From Symbiodinium natans (Eukaryota; Sar; Dinophyceae; Suessiales; Symbiodiniaceae), in contig CAJNDS010002412.1 of assembly GCA_905221605.1 (NCBI GenBank), positions 51,886 to 115,885 on the forward strand: a stretch of 64,000 nucleotides of DNA, given 5' to 3'. Below the pieces are notes generated by a model. That model was not told where the DNA came from and ran no database searches. It worked only from the letters and a program-made list of their open reading frames with translations. Positions 1-12,932 of this stretch are shown here, piece by piece. The position numbers and the translations under genes were made by a program. Position 1 is the stretch's first letter. Each line of letters starts with the position of its first letter.

Positions 1-123
1 AATTCCTGAAACATACAAAAGGCCCTATTCGATTCTAACAAACCTTCCTTAATTAAAGGGCATTGGAGCCCACTTCCTGAAGCCTGGCAGGTTTGTCAGG
101 CGCAAGTGACCAGGCTGTGCGGC

Positions 124-236
124 AAACCCTAAACCCTAAACCCTAAACCCTAAACCCTAAACCCTAAACCCTAAACCCTAAACCCTAAACCCTAAACCCT
201 AAACCCTAAACCCTAAACCCTAAACCCTAAACCCTA
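124..236 (-). repeat. CCCTAAA array, about 16 units
   Basis: Near-perfect 7-base telomeric repeat, not at a chromosome end because unique sequence precedes it. Confidence 0.9.
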
Positions 237-240
237 ACCC

Positions 241-2134
241 CCCCCTTAGCGGCTACAATCCCTAAAAGCCTTGGCTTCAAGCTGCCTGGTGCATGAGGTC
301 CGGGGGCAGCAAGTTCCGAAGCGTCGGGTTGAGATGGCCCCTGGGAAAGAGCGAGGGTTTAGGGTTTAGGGTTTAGGGTTTAGGGTTTCGGGTTTCGGGT
401 TTCGGGTTTAGGCTCAGATTGGGATGCTTGGGTTCAGGGGCTCTGGTAGCCAGCAATTACGGTTGATTCTGATAGCGAGCATGGTCATAAAACGTTACTA
501 CAAGGCACTCACGAAGCAAAAGCACTTACTCAGCCAAAGCAACATGCAGCATCTTGCTCCTAACCGCTAACCCCAAACTCCAAACTCAAGACCCTAAAAC
601 CCTAAACCCTAAACCCTAAACCCAAAACCCTAAACCCGAAAAAAAACGGTAGAAGAAAAAACGACTCGGGCCCCAAGCTCGCAGAAGATGGTGCTGCTCT
701 TCCCGATCCGGGCGGCAGAGCCCTCAGGCTCGCAAGCCACGACCTGTGAAAGGCTTTAGGGTTTAGGATTTAGGGGTTTAGGGTTTAGGGTTCGGGGTTT
801 AGGATTTGTAGGGTTTAGGGTTTGTAGGGTTTTATAGGGTTTAGGGTTTTATAGCGTTTAGGTGTGGGGTTTAGGATTTGTAGGGTTTCATGGGGTTTAG
901 GGTTTCAGGGTTTAGGATTTAGAGCTTCGGGTTTCAGGGTTAGGGTTTCAGGGTTTGGGATTTTGGGGGTAGGAGGCCACCTAGAAAAACCTCTACCCAA
1001 AGGCTTCAACTTCAAATAACAGACAAGTAGGAAACATTGTGGACTCTTTTCTGTGGAGCGAGTTGTCAGCGATCTTCGCCACAGTGGGAATAGCCTCAAA
1101 GAGGGAAGCCTCGACAACAACCATCATCTTCTTCCATCTTCGGTACCTCCCTAAACCCAAAACCCCAAACCCTTCTGTCGGTAGAGTTCCTACGCCCAAT
1201 GCCCTGTGCAGGGCCTCTCTTGCAACCCAAAGCCCGATGTAGGGCTAAAGGTTTAGAGTTTAGGGTTCAAACCCAAAATGCTAACCCTAAATTCAAAAAC
1301 CTAATCCCCAACCCTCAACCCTAAACCCATCTAAACCCTATATAGTTTGGCTTCGGAATAACGAATACATTGCAGGTTTTGGGGAGAAGCCAGGCTCACG
1401 CCCCCGAGCCTTATTTGAGGAAGATCTTTTGAATCCCATTAGGATCCCTACTACACTTGAAGGAGCATTCCCCGCCCTTAAGGGAGCATTATTCGATCGT
1501 CTTTTCTCTTGCTGCTGCGGGGTTTATATGGAGTTGGGTAGTTGACTTTCTGGATTCAGTGGTAGTCCTTTGAGTGCTGTTGCCATTGGGCTAAGGGCTT
1601 CCTCAAGGGAACTTCCGACTTAGGGCATGGGGGGGGGGGGTCCTTTTAGGGTTGAGGTTTTAGGATGTTTAAGGCTTACACACCAAGCTTAAGCCCGGAA
1701 CCCGATCAAAGCGTTGCCTTGAACTGAACACCCTGGTACGTGAAGAAGTCGCCCAGCTGGCAAGAGGAGTCGGGACGTGTGTAGGTTTGCAGTTGGGTTG
1801 AGGGTTTAGGGTTTAGGGTTTAGGGTTTAGGGTTTAGGGTTTAGGGTTGAGGGTTTAGGGTTTAGGGTTTAGGCTTTAGGGTGTTAGGGTGTGAGGGTCT
1901 ACACCCCACAAACCCTCCGCCCCCCACCGCCCACCTGAAACCTTAACTGAGACGAACCTAGGGCTTCTTCAAGAAGGTTCTGACTCAAGGGCTGTGGAGG
2001 GTATAGAAGGGGTATATAAGGGTCCCCTTTAAGGGCCCAGCTTAAGAGGCCACGCAACCAGCCTAAGAGGGAACGGGACGAGAGGGTCACTGTCGGTGTC
2101 TCGAGCTTTGTGGGGCTTCAACCGGCCTCTTCAG
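241..2134. other. Mosaic of unique islets and short telomeric arrays
   Basis: Arrays sit at about 593-636, 753-960 (degenerate, with TGTAGGGTTT variants) and 1799-1882. Between them are unique islets of 100-400 bp with a G run at 1629. No gene is supported. Confidence 0.6.
355..412 (+). repeat. TTTAGGG array grading into TTTCGGG
   Basis: Four TTTAGGG units followed by three TTTCGGG units. Confidence 0.85.
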
Positions 2135-2250
2135 GCTAAACCCTAAACCCTAAACCCTAAACCCTAAACCCTAAACCCTAAACCCTAAACCCTAAACCCT
2201 AAACCCTAAACCCTAAACCCTAAACCCTAAACCCCAAAACCTAAACCCCA
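2135..2250 (-). repeat. CCCTAAA array, about 15 units
   Basis: Near-perfect 7-base repeat ending in CCCCAAA variants. Confidence 0.9.
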
Positions 2251-2327
2251 AACCCAAGTTCAGGTCTCAGGCTCGAAGAGATAGGGTCGGCTTGCTTGTT
2301 CTGACTAATGATTTCCTGCGGTGTCTG

Positions 2328-2410
2328 GGGTTTCGGGTTTCGGGTTTCGGGTTTCGGGTTTAGGGTTTAGGGTTTAGGGTTTCGGGTTTACGGTTTGGGG
2401 TTTACGGCTT
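2328..2410 (+). repeat. TTTCGGG/TTTAGGG array
   Basis: Four TTTCGGG units, then TTTAGGG units, then mixed variants. Confidence 0.85.
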
Positions 2411-5400
2411 AGGGCAGGAGACTCCTGATCATTCAGGGTACCTACTGTACAGGCCTACTTTAGTAGAATAGGCTTTTTGGGGTTGTAAAGGGGCCATAAG
2501 GGAATACTAGTCGTAGCTATTTCGAACGGTACAGTACGGACAGAGCCATGGTTTAGAAAACACACGCAGACGCACATTTATGATTGTCCCGGGCAGCATA
2601 AACAGCACTGATGCACACCGAGATTCGGAACGCTACAAACGCAATTCTCGTACTTTAGAGCCCTAAAACGCGAAACCATCTGGTCTGGTAAGGTAGGGTT
2701 CTGCGCAGTCGACGGAAGGTGCCAAACACCCAGCAAACGAAAGATAAAAACTAGAAGCGCCAGGGTCACTAGGGCTTGGGGGGTTTCTAGGCTAAACCAG
2801 AAACCTGAATGCTTAATTAGGGTTTTTTTTTTCGGAATCCGCGTCGCCTGGAATTTTCGGTGCCCGTTCCTGAGCAAGTACGGCTTCAGGTAGTCCCTGA
2901 AAAGCTCGAACTCGTATGCTCGAGGAAGCGTGTCCTGCAAGCACATCCTAAACCCTACGCCCAAAACAATAAACCATGAACCCTGAACTCTAAACCCTAT
3001 ACCCTAAGGGAACGGTTAGATAAGTATAGGGTTTGTAGGGTTTACAGGATTTACCCTAAGGCTCTTCGGAACTTTGCGCTGACAGTTTCAGGGTTGGGGT
3101 TGCTTGCGGGTGGTCAGCTGGATCTGATCCCGAGCCAGCCCCCAAGCCCGAAACACCAAGCTACAACCCTGTTAGGGAGAGGGGGTTTGGGTTTACGGTT
3201 TAGGGTTTAGAGTTCCGGTTTCGGGTTTCTCTAAACTCCAAGCAATGGAAGCCCCAATATCGTTCCACAAAGCCACGATGTCGCTCCTAAACCCTGCATG
3301 AAGCCGCCAGTCATTTAGAACATTGCCGCTTTTGGGGTTCTTTGCCGAAAACAGCGCGCAGCATTTTAGAGTACACACCAAAGACCAACATTTCGAGAAC
3401 TGACCAGAAGACCCGATCTTCCCTCGCCCATGGCACCGAGACTCAGCACAACCCTCAAACCACAGATCCTACCTCCTAAGCCTGCACGCTTAGGCGGTTT
3501 AGGCGTTTGGGTTTAGGGTTTAGGCTTCCCTAAACCCCAAACCTTACAAACAGTTCGGAGGCCTCAAACCTAAACCACAAAACCCGCAAAAAGTTCGAAA
3601 CCCCTAGCACAGTCAACTCGATGCTCTTTCTCGGCCCCCCTTCGGTCCATGAAGGGCAAGATCTGCACCTTCTCCTGTGGTCTTGAGAGATTTGGTGCTT
3701 CGGCCGCGCATGTTGGGCAAACCCTGAAACCTAAACGACTGGGTTTTAGGGTTTAGCGTTACGGTTGAGGCTTTAGGGCGACGTTCTCAACCAGCTCAGT
3801 CTCTGGGACCCGAATGAACACCCCCCTCGCTCCCAAAAAACTGAAGCCCTCAACCTAAATGCTACACCCTTGCCCTTAACCCCCAAACGCTACTAAACCC
3901 CCAAACCCTGAACCTTTGCATGTGCACATGAGGCGACCAGACTGGCCGTCCTTCATCAAAACGGCTGGCAATAATTCGGGCGGTTGAGGGTTTAGGGTTT
4001 AGGGCGTTTGCCTTGGCCTCCAGTGTGGCTACCGCCGGGGTTTGTTGTTTTGGGCTTAGGGTTTGGAATTTAAGGTTTATAGGGTTTAGGGATTAGGACT
4101 AACTGCCAAACAGTCCCCTCTACCTCGAAGACAAGGTTCATAGGCTCGAACCCATCCAAGATGATGCGCCCATAGCGATTTGGTATAGGTGTTAGGGTTT
4201 AGGGTTGGCATTGGGGGTCCCTTCACTCATGCCAGAGCCCGTCAGAATAGATTAGGACCCTAAGCCCCAAACCCTAACTTTTCTTGGGATCCATTACAAT
4301 TAAGTTACAAAAAACATGTTCCGTAAACAAAGGGTGTTGGAGTTCCTGGGGCTGGCTCCTTCCTACCAGACATGAAGATGCATTGCCATGGTTTGGGCTT
4401 AGGCCTTGAGCTCAAGGGTCATTGGTGCATAGGGTCTAGGGTTTAGGGCTTATGGAGTTTGTAGGGTTTGTAGGGTTTATAGGGTTTGCAGGGTTTATTG
4501 GGTTTTAAAAGGGTTTATGGGGTTGTTTATCGGGTTCCCGGAAACCTGAAAGACCCGTACAACCCACACGTCTCAGCCCAACCACCGCAGAGAGTCCACT
4601 AATCACCCCTCCATTGCGGAAGATCCCTTTAAGCATACTAACGACCCCCACATCCTAAACCCCACAAACCCTATCAACCCCATAACCCAAGTAAACCCCC
4701 ACAAACCCAATGAACCCAAAAGAAAACCCTAACCAAGAACTACAGGTCACGGGAGCCACTGGAGCTCTCCAGTGTCGGGCCAAGACACGAACTCTGGGGT
4801 GGTGTCCCACGTCGCGAAGATCTCCGTATCAGTCTGAGCTGACAGAGTTTGGGTTTAGGGTTTAGGCTTTGGGGTTCAGGGTTTAGAGGGGCTCAGGCTC
4901 TGAGATTTTTGGTTGATTTCGGCCTCTTCCCTTGCTAGGCTTTAATGAAGCTGGAGAGCCGGTTGGCTCAGGACTTGAAACTGATCCTGGAGCTTTTTGG
5001 GGTTTGAGGGTTTCTACAGCCCGCCGCTTATGAAAGGTCATGCGTTCTTCATTCGCGCAGCTGTTAGTGAGTTGAATGTTCACTGAGCTATCTTCGCTAT
5101 GTGGCACCAAGGGGCTTGAGTTGCCACCCAGCTGACAAGAGCCTTCTGCTGCTATTTTTCAGCTTGAAGTATTTCCATTCCTTGATGATGCTCCGTGCTT
5201 GGTCTTCTCCTGCTCCTCAACTGAACCTTAAAGGCTTGATACACCGAAACCTACCCTTAAGCCTAAGAGCAAGAATCACCAGTCAGAGCCACGACTTGTG
5301 TGATTGGCTGCGGGTTCAGGGTTGAGGGTGTGGATTAGGGGGTGCGGGGGGGTTCCCCATTTTGCGTGTGCTCCATTGAGGGAGCTTTCAGGAACATGGG

Positions 5401-5567
5401 TTTAGGGCCCCTGCAAGACCATAAAGCTCTACACCAGACTGTTAAAGATAAACCCATCAAGTCATCCACCCTACCAGCACTTTTATTTGCAATTCGACCC
5501 ATCCCGAAACTGACAGCATCTGACAGCCCTCGCTTCTGAATCAGTAGTACAACTACCCGAATCGCCC
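2411..5567. other. Unique islets with scattered single telomeric units
   Basis: Only short, degenerate TTTAGGG or CCCTAAA stretches occur here, for example at 3190, 4440-4530 (GGGTTTGTA and GGGTTTATA variants) and 4650-4730. Open frames are short, overlap on both strands and show no domain. Confidence 0.55.
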
Positions 5568-5620
5568 TAAACCCTAAGCCCTAAGCCCTAAACCCTAAAC
5601 CCCAAACCCTAAACCCTAAA
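5568..5620 (-). repeat. Short CCCTAAA/CCCTAAG array
   Basis: About seven units, the first two CCCTAAG. Confidence 0.85.
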
Positions 5621-5737
5621 GTCAGGGTGTCAGGCAGAGACCACACCCAGCCCAGGCGGGTCCGTGGCCTGTGCTGAAATAGTTTGACCGGCTGTTCGAT
5701 CTTCGTCGAGGATGCGGAAGGGAGATGGGGGGTTTAG

Positions 5738-5850
5738 GGTTAGGGTTTAAGGGTTAAGGGTTAAGGGTTAAGGGTTAAGGGTTAAGGGTTAAGGGTTAAG
5801 GGTTAAGGGTTAAGGGTTAAGGGTTAAAGGTTAAGGGTTAAGGGTTAAGG
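5738..5850 (+). repeat. GGGTTAA (TTAAGGG) variant array, about 15 units
   Basis: Homogeneous 7-base repeat with one GGGTTAAA slip. Confidence 0.9.
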
Positions 5851-5857
5851 TTTAGCG

Positions 5858-5960
5858 TTTAGGGGGCCCTCCAGATACTTGAGGAATTCTAGGGTTTAGG
5901 GTTTAGGGTTTAGGGTTTAGGGTTTAGGGTTTAGGGGGTCCTCCAGATACTTGAGGCATT
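5858..5960 (+). repeat. TTTAGGG array between two copies of a 30-base flank
   Basis: TTTAGGGGGCCCTCCAGATA then CTTGAGGAATT (5858-5887) recurs as TTTAGGGGGTCCTCCAGATA then CTTGAGGCATT (5930-5960). Between them are about six TTTAGGG units. The flank differs at two positions. Confidence 0.85.
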
Positions 5961-6394
5961 TGAGGTGGCTGACGTAGTGCTCGAGATATTTCAGAGTGGG
6001 TTTCGTGTGCCTGGCACGCGGTAGCGGTAGTGCTCGAAATTTGGAGAGTCGGCTCGCCCCGAACCATCCCGGTCGCCATCCCAGCCGAAGCCCTCAAAAC
6101 TCAAAACCTCCACACCCCCCAATCCCTACATAACCCCTAAACCCCTAAATCCCCAAAGAAGCCCTGAGCTGGCAGCCTCTACCTGGAGGTAGACCTCACC
6201 GGCCTGATCGTTCGTGGTTCTTAGTAGGGAAATTCGGACGCCTCGGGGTTTAGGGTTTAGGGTCGAGAGATAAGGTGCCCGAATTCCCGAATTCAGAGCC
6301 CGGGAGGTTTCGGGCTCAAGTGAATGCAAGAGACCTGGCCGGCTGTAAGGTCGTAAGGGAGTTTAGAGGCCTTGCTTGCCTCATGACGGACCCT

Positions 6395-6600
6395 CTTTAA
6401 TGTGCTCCTCCCCTTGGAACAGTCGAAGCTGATTTGGGTCCTCTTTAGGCGGTCCCCGTTTTGATTTTTTTTACATGCGATTGAAACGGATGAGTTTGGA
6501 ATATTCGAAAGGGGCCTGGATGGCCAGGCAACTGATTTGACAGGCGCGCCGCGCGAAATATGTTTACGACATCCGGAAGGCTTGACCTACAAGTGGACCC
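6395..6600. mobile_element. Diverged relative of the 297-bp element interior
   Basis: The order GAAAGGGGC, GATG, CAGGCGCGCC, TTTACGACATCCGGA parallels AAAAGGGGC, GATG, AAGGCGCGCC, CTTACGGCGCCCGGA inside the 22345-22641 element. The terminal repeats are not recognisable here. The match is by eye. Confidence 0.4.
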
Positions 6601-7557
6601 CCGGATCCCAACCCTAAACCCTAAACCCTAAACCCTAAACCCTACACCCTCAACCCTAAACCCTCAACCCTAAACCCTAAACCCTAAACCCTAAACCCAA
6701 CACGCGATCCTAAAAAGCTCGCCTACCTTGCCTTTAAGAGCCCCTGTGAAAGCGGGGTCCAACTCTACCGTTGAAGAGTTTAGGGACAGAGTGACCGAGT
6801 AGTTCGAGGGGCTTAGGGTTCTTGAGTTCAAGGTATAAGGGATCATACGTTCAGAGTTTTAGGGAAAAAGACCTGTCAAATATCGGGATTTCGGGTGTGG
6901 AGTCGGATGAGGGGGAGGAGCAAGACGGTCCACGGGCCGGGAGGACGCACGCGGACGCTACACTATGTACCTACATCTGCCCTACCTAGCCAAAAAGACC
7001 TTACCCACAACCACCGAGTGGTCCAAATAACCCTTAACTAATTGCCCTAAACCCTAAACCCTAAACCCTAAACCCTAAACCCTAAACCCTAAACCCGAAA
7101 CCCTAAACCCTAAACCCTAAACCCTAAACTCTAAACCCTAAACGTTAAACCCTGACCCCTAAGAATCCCCATTGCATGCGGGCCGGCTATGGGATGACAT
7201 CGGAGGGGAGGTTCGGGGTTCTGGGCTGTAAGGTTTATCCTCAGGTTTCGGTTCCAGTGCTTAGGTAGACCCATGCTCTGTTCAGAGGTCATACCCCGGC
7301 AATTAGGGAGGGTTGGGTTGCAGGTAGAGAGCACTGTTGATTTCGCTTCTTGGGTGGTCGTGAAGGATTCCTGTTGGGCTAAATCTTCTTCTACTGTCGA
7401 GCTTGAGGAGAGATTATAGCGATGGTAGAGCCGGTGCCGTTCCGCACGCTCGTGGTCGGGATCCGTGTGGACCTATACAACTGCCACTATCCGAGAGCTT
7501 AAGACGAATGGCCGCACGATTGATGATGACGACGAAGATGCAACGATGATGACTTTG

Positions 7558-7659
7558 GATGTTCTCCCTTATACCAACAGCCCTTAATAGGGATTACAGT
7601 CGGGGGGTGCTTGTAATCCCCATTGAAGGACCTGTTCGTAGAAAGAGGGGAGAGCATCC
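7558..7659. mobile_element. Family A MITE copy, diverged
   Basis: The left end is GGATGTTCTCCCTTATACCA then ACAGCCCTTAATAGGG. The right end is TTGAAGGACCTGTTCGTAGA then AGAGGGGAGAGCATCC. Confidence 0.7.
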
Positions 7660-8889
7660 CAAACGATGACGATCAAAGGTTCAAAGACGCAGCGCCCGGG
7701 TGCCTTGTCGTTTCGCGCCTTGATCACCTGACCGGTGTGCACTAATCGAACCTGGGCATCGGCTCAAGGTGCATTCCGTGGCTTTGCCCCAAACCCTCTC
7801 GTTGGTAGGTTACCTATACCTATATAACAACTACTTGAGTCATAACCAGCAGAAAAGATGGGATTGCGGGTTCTTCAGGTGGATCTTAAAATGAAAACAT
7901 CCCTAGACCCGGGAGTCCAAGGCCAAAGACCAATAGCACTCGTCAGGGTGGTTTAGGATTCAGGGTTTAGGGTGTACCCTAAACCCTGCAGTCCCCTAAG
8001 GGCCACAAAGGCAGAGACACCCGGATGCTTTGAAACTGAAGGTTCTAGATCCTATAAGCCCTACATCCATAGGCAGTGCACTTCTAGACCCAAGAGAAAG
8101 CCAGTAATGACAAGGGTGCCCTTTTTGGTTTACAGAGGCTTATACTGGAACTTAAACCCAAAACAGAAGGAATAAGGGCCTCTCCTGAACCCTAAACCCC
8201 TAAACCCTCCTAGTCATTGGCAGTCCAGCCAGAAGCCAGGCTTTGCTCGAAAAAAATGGGAGTTAGGTTTTGGAGTTTGGTTGAGGTTTTGAGGCCTAGG
8301 GCCCAGGGGTTTAGGATACAAACCCTACAACCCCCTACAAGCCTGTATGAAGCTGAAGCCATTAGCTTGTGAACCCGCAAAAAAAACCTTTGTAGGCCCT
8401 CCAGCAAATAAACCCAAAAGCGCTCGAAACTCAACTTTCAAAGGAAGGCGAGCAGGCGAGCATACGCGAAACCCGAAACCCGAACCCTAAATCCTAAACC
8501 CCAAGTCCCAACCTAAACCATGGATCACAGGTGGCTGGGACGCCCGCCCGTTGTGCATTTTTGGAGCCGTAGGGCAGGTAACTTGGCGTGGGTGGGGGCT
8601 TGAAACGGTTTAGGGTTTAGGGTTCAGGGTTCAGGGTTTAGGCCTAAACCTTCACAGAATTTAGGGCTTGGGGGCCGAAACCTTCACAGAAGTTCAAACC
8701 TGAAACCTCCAGATGCAGGCCGTCCCGCTACGGCCCACCACTGCGGTGTATTTTGGTTCACCCTAGACGTAAGGAGATTGCATTCTCACCGTACCGGTAT
8801 ATTATGCGTGCGTTAGCTTTGCCTTGTAGTTTTTGTTTTGTTCTTAAAGGCGGGTTTTGGTGCCTGCGGATCTACCCTAAACCCTAAAT

Positions 8890-9262
8890 CCAATAAACCC
8901 TATAAACCCTATAAACTCTAGAAACCTTATAAACCCTATAAACCCAACAAACCCCAATAAACCCCATAAACCCTAATAACCCTAATAACCCTACAAACCC
9001 TATAAACCCTATAAACCCTATAAACCCTATAAACCCTATAAACACAATAAACCCTATAAAACCTATAAACCCTATAAACCCTATAAACCCTATAAACCCT
9101 ATAAACCCTATAAACCCTATAAACCCTATAAACCCTATAAACCCTATAAACCCTATAAACCCTATGAACCCTATAAACCCTATAAACCCTATAAACCCTA
9201 TAAATGCTACAAACCCTATAAATGCTACAAACCCTATAAACACAATAAACCCTCTATAAACC
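8890..9262 (-). repeat. CCCTATAAA nonamer array, about 40 units
   Basis: A 9-base derivative of the telomeric unit. Because the period is a multiple of three it stays open, giving a spurious minus-strand frame of repeated FIG residues. Confidence 0.9.
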
Positions 9263-12200
9263 CCCAGCCTCGTTGTCCGGGGTTCAGAGTTAGGTGGCTT
9301 AAGGTTTAGGGTTTAGGGTTTAGGGTTCAGGCTATAGGATTTATGGCCTCTACCACAGCAGAATCCTTCTCTATAGGTTTGGGTACCACAAACGGCGGTA
9401 CATGCCCAAGATCAGCCCCCACTTCCTAAACCCCTGAACGCTGCGCGCAAATCCTGAACCCTATAAGCTCCGATAAGCCCTAAACAAAAAACACCCTACA
9501 AACCCTAAACTCGCACCCTCGGTTGTCTGCCATACCCCAGAAAGCCCCATAGGGTTTATGGCTTGGGGATGTTTAGGGTTTTGGGGTTACTTAGGGTTGA
9601 GTGTTTAGGAATCTACTCCTTAAATTGCGTATCAGATCCCGATTCTAATTAAGGGAATGTTCTGTAATCAACGCGTATCGGAATCTCTGGGACAGCCCTA
9701 AACCGTCCCCCTGGTCGCTAGACCCTCGACATCCCAAATTCGAACCCGTATCTTAGGTGAGGGCCCCCATGTGCCACCGAAACCCTAAACCCCAAACCCT
9801 AAACCCTAAGCCCTAGACCTAGGCTTCTTTGTGCTTTAGGACTCAAGGATCAGGGCTTCAGGGCTTCAGTTCTCGAAGGGTTGCAGCTGCAGGGCCGTGG
9901 CTTCTTCCAATCTTGGGTTCCCTCTCTGAAGATGCGTTCAGTCAAGTTCCGATCACCCTAAACCCTAAACTCTCAACCCTAAACCCTAAACCCTAAACTC
10001 TAAACCCTAAGCCCTAGACCCTAAACCCTAGCCCTAAACCCTTCTGAAACCCTAAAGGGGCGTTCAGATAGCTCTCGGCCCCATCGTCACGGAAGCCAAG
10101 CCGAGGTCAAAGCTCCCGCTTGAAGAAAGGCTTTATGTACCTGAGAGTGTAGGGTTTAGGGTTTAGGGTTTAGGGTTTAGGGTTTAGGGTTTAGGGGTTT
10201 AAGGGGTTCAAGGGCTTTAAGGGCTTTAGGGCTTTAGGGATGAAGGGTTAAGGATTTAGGGGTTTGAGGGTTTGAGGGTTTGCGGGTTTGAGGATTTGAG
10301 GGTTTGAGGGTTTAAGGGTTTGAAGCGTTTAGGGGTTAAGGGTTTTAGGGTTTTTAGGGACTCAGTCCGACCTGCCCAGCTCTCGAAAGTCCTGGTTCCT
10401 TTCGCCACTCCGATTGCTATGAGGGTACCCAAAAAGCCGGCTCTGTGCTTAATTACAGCGCTGCCGGCAGGCTGCTTCAACACCCGCCCACCCCAGCTCT
10501 CCAAGGGGCCCAAGTTTCGGGTTTGTGAGGCTTGGGGTTTAGGGCTACGGGATTCGGGCCCGGGTTTTCGAGTGTAGGATTGAAGGGAAGTTCTATCTTA
10601 CTCTCTACCTAGAGTGTTATCTGTATACTTCATGAAGGGGTGATTTATCGCCTGCGATGCTGTGTCCTACCATGTTCAAGGCTGATTGCAGGCCTTCGGG
10701 CAGACAACTTAATTTAGTGTGGGCCAGACTCAGGAGTCGCCAAAAGGAGGGAAAAAAAAAAAAACCGCCCTTTTTGGCGTGAAGGGGCGTCTGAGGGAAC
10801 CTAGACCCGAAATAAAAGGAGGAAGAGCCTACTCTGGGCCCTAGTGGGTTTTAGGTTCGTCGGGTTTCGGGCTCAGAGTTGCAACCCCAAACCATAAACC
10901 CCTGGGTTTAATGTGTGTGGCCAAAAAAGGAATATCGTGACCGGCTCCACCCCACCCCGCATGCCTAACAACCATTAGACCCTCAAACCTTCATCTCCAA
11001 ATCCCAGCCCCACTGACACTGAACGCCCCAAAGCCCTAAGGCCCTCAGCCATCGAGTCCTCTCGTCCAAGCCCCAATGCCTGTAAACCCCCCCTCCCCTC
11101 TCCCAGCAAAACACCTCTAAAGCAAAACCCTAAGCCCTAAACCCTAAACCCTAAACCCTAAACCCTAAAAAACTCCTGAGGTTCTGGCTGTCTGAAAAGA
11201 GTCTCTGGTGTCATCTGTGTCTGTCCCCAGGCACTGGCGGAGGGTTTAGGATTCAGGGTTTCGGGACTGACACTCTTCGACGATTCCTTCAGGGTTTAGG
11301 GTTTAGGGTTTAGGGTTTAGGGTTTTCAACCTATAGGATGCTAATATTGTGGGGTCGCCAACACCCCAAGCCAAACATTGACATTGAGCAACGGAGCTTT
11401 GGTTACGCCTCCCTTTTTGGGGCTGAAGGTTCGGGATATTACGGGTACAGCTAGGCTTGACGGGCCTGTTCAACTTTGGAGTTCAGGGTGCAGGGGTTGA
11501 ACCGCAATGAAGGCTTGCAGATTTGGATCCGATACCAGTTTGGGGTTTGGGGTTTCGGGGGCTTAGGTTTAGGGCCTGTAGGGTTTAGGAATAGGGTTTT
11601 AGGTTTAGGGTTTAGAAACATGAAGCTGTCCTGGAAAACATGGTTTGGGGTCTTTAGCATGTTTCGCCCTCATCTCGAAGCCGAAACCCCAAAACCCCAG
11701 ACCTTCAATCCCATATCCTGCAGCCGAAACAAGCCTTGTCAACCCAGCCTGACTTGCACCTAAACCCTATAAACCCTCTAAACCCTAAACCCTAAAGTCT
11801 TAGTACAACCTCAGTCCTAGAAAGGCGGGTGTTCTCCAAGGAAGGGGCCCATTCTGAGTGTCGAACTGATGGCGCTAGAGTATCTAGGCACCTCATCGTC
11901 TGTGCCGAAAAAGGACCCCATGAAGCCTTCGCCCCACTACGAACTTCTCCCGTCAGCTGGGCCTGAACTGGACTTTCGCAAAGCAAGGCAAGGGGGAGCC
12001 TTCCAGAAAGAAGTCCTCCCAGCACCGCTGTTCAGGAGGACCGGCCCAGGGGTTCGGCATAGCTTATAAAGCCCTAAGCCCGAAAAATTAGGGCATTTAG
12101 GGGTCTTTAGCGCTTGGGCTTGCAAACTTTGGGTTCGGGGACTACGGGCTTCCGGTCAAGGATATCTGTTTTTGGCTTCAGGCTTGAGGGCTCAGGGGAT

Positions 12201-12370
12201 TGGCGATCTTTGGGGTGTACAGGACCTGAGACCTCACTTTGAGGGGTGGGTGAGTGACTCCACATTTCTATCGCGAGCCCGCGAGCCCTAAGCCCTAAGC
12301 CCTTTGTCCCCAAACTTTGAAGTTCAGGTAGCCAGCGGCCCTTTCCGCTGACTTTATGCAGAGGCAGTGC
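9263..12370. other. Telomeric mosaic
   Basis: Arrays occur at 9955-10050, 10150-10350 (grading into TTTGAGGG-like units), 11126-11170 and 11290-11325. Islets between them are 100-700 bp. No gene is supported; 10590-10860 is the longest stretch without telomeric units. Confidence 0.55.
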
Positions 12371-12379
12371 CATCTCAAC

Positions 12380-12456
12380 CCTCCCCCCCCTCCCCCCCCC
12401 CCCCCCCACCCCCCTCCCCCCCCCCCTCCCCCCCCCCCTCCCCCCCCCCCCCCCCA
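12380..12456 (-). repeat. Poly-C tract broken by single T bases
   Basis: About 77 bases of C with sparse T and one A. Long minus-strand glycine frames here are artefacts of the tract. Confidence 0.9.
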
Positions 12457-12686
12457 AAGAAAAAAGAAAAAATAGTAACACATGACTCGGCCATAAGGCC
12501 TAAGTCCCTGCACCAAGCCCGGAAGAGCCGGGAGACACCAACAACCCCGACCCAATAGACATGCATATTTGGCAAAAGGAAACGTTCTGAGTATGGAAGA
12601 TGGAGTTATGAAAGATAACGTAGTAGTCAATGATCAACCTCTTCGGATAGCAGCCTATGCATGCGTGCGTGCATCCATCATCAAGC

Positions 12687-12717
<31 letters not shown>

Positions 12718-12723
12718 CATACA

Positions 12724-12753
<30 letters not shown>
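12687..12753 (+). repeat. CATA tetranucleotide microsatellite
   Basis: About 16 units of ACAT/CATA, followed by GCATGCATG. Confidence 0.95.
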
Positions 12754-12756
<3 letters not shown>

Positions 12757-12855
12757 CTTGCATGCATGTGCACCCACTCCACACTCAAACCTGTTTCTAT
12801 ACTAGTCATATACCACTATAAACATACGGCACGCTTCCCAAGCCTGTCATATTTG

Positions 12856-12932
12856 AAATCGAGCGCCCTGCAGGAAAACGGACACATGGTCAGATATTAT
12901 ACGAGCATATGAAAAACCGGGAACTGTTAATT
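12856..12932 (+). repeat. Left inverted-repeat end of the 5.2-kb block
   Basis: About 77 bases match the inverse of 17953-18040 with few changes, for example ACATGGTCAG against ACATGATCAG and ATACGAGC against ATACAAGC. Confidence 0.75.

Larger units (their letters stand above)
5961..8880. other. Unique islets with telomeric arrays at 6608-6700 and 7044-7146
   Basis: Both arrays are CCCTAAA with occasional CCCTCAA or CCCGAAA units. The segment 7335-7920 has no telomeric units and a family A MITE but no gene I can support. Confidence 0.55.

Noticed and set aside
124-236. A true chromosome end at the left of the window
   Set aside because: Unique sequence lies to its left, and similar arrays in both orientations occur throughout the window.
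8884-9243. 119-residue minus-strand frame of FIG repeats
   Set aside because: It is a translation of the CCCTATAAA nonamer, open only because the period is a multiple of three.
12295-12630. Glycine-rich and proline-rich frames
   Set aside because: They are readings of the poly-C tract, open on both strands and in several frames.
12500-12912. Frames with YIHT and CMYV repeats
   Set aside because: They are products of the CATA microsatellite.
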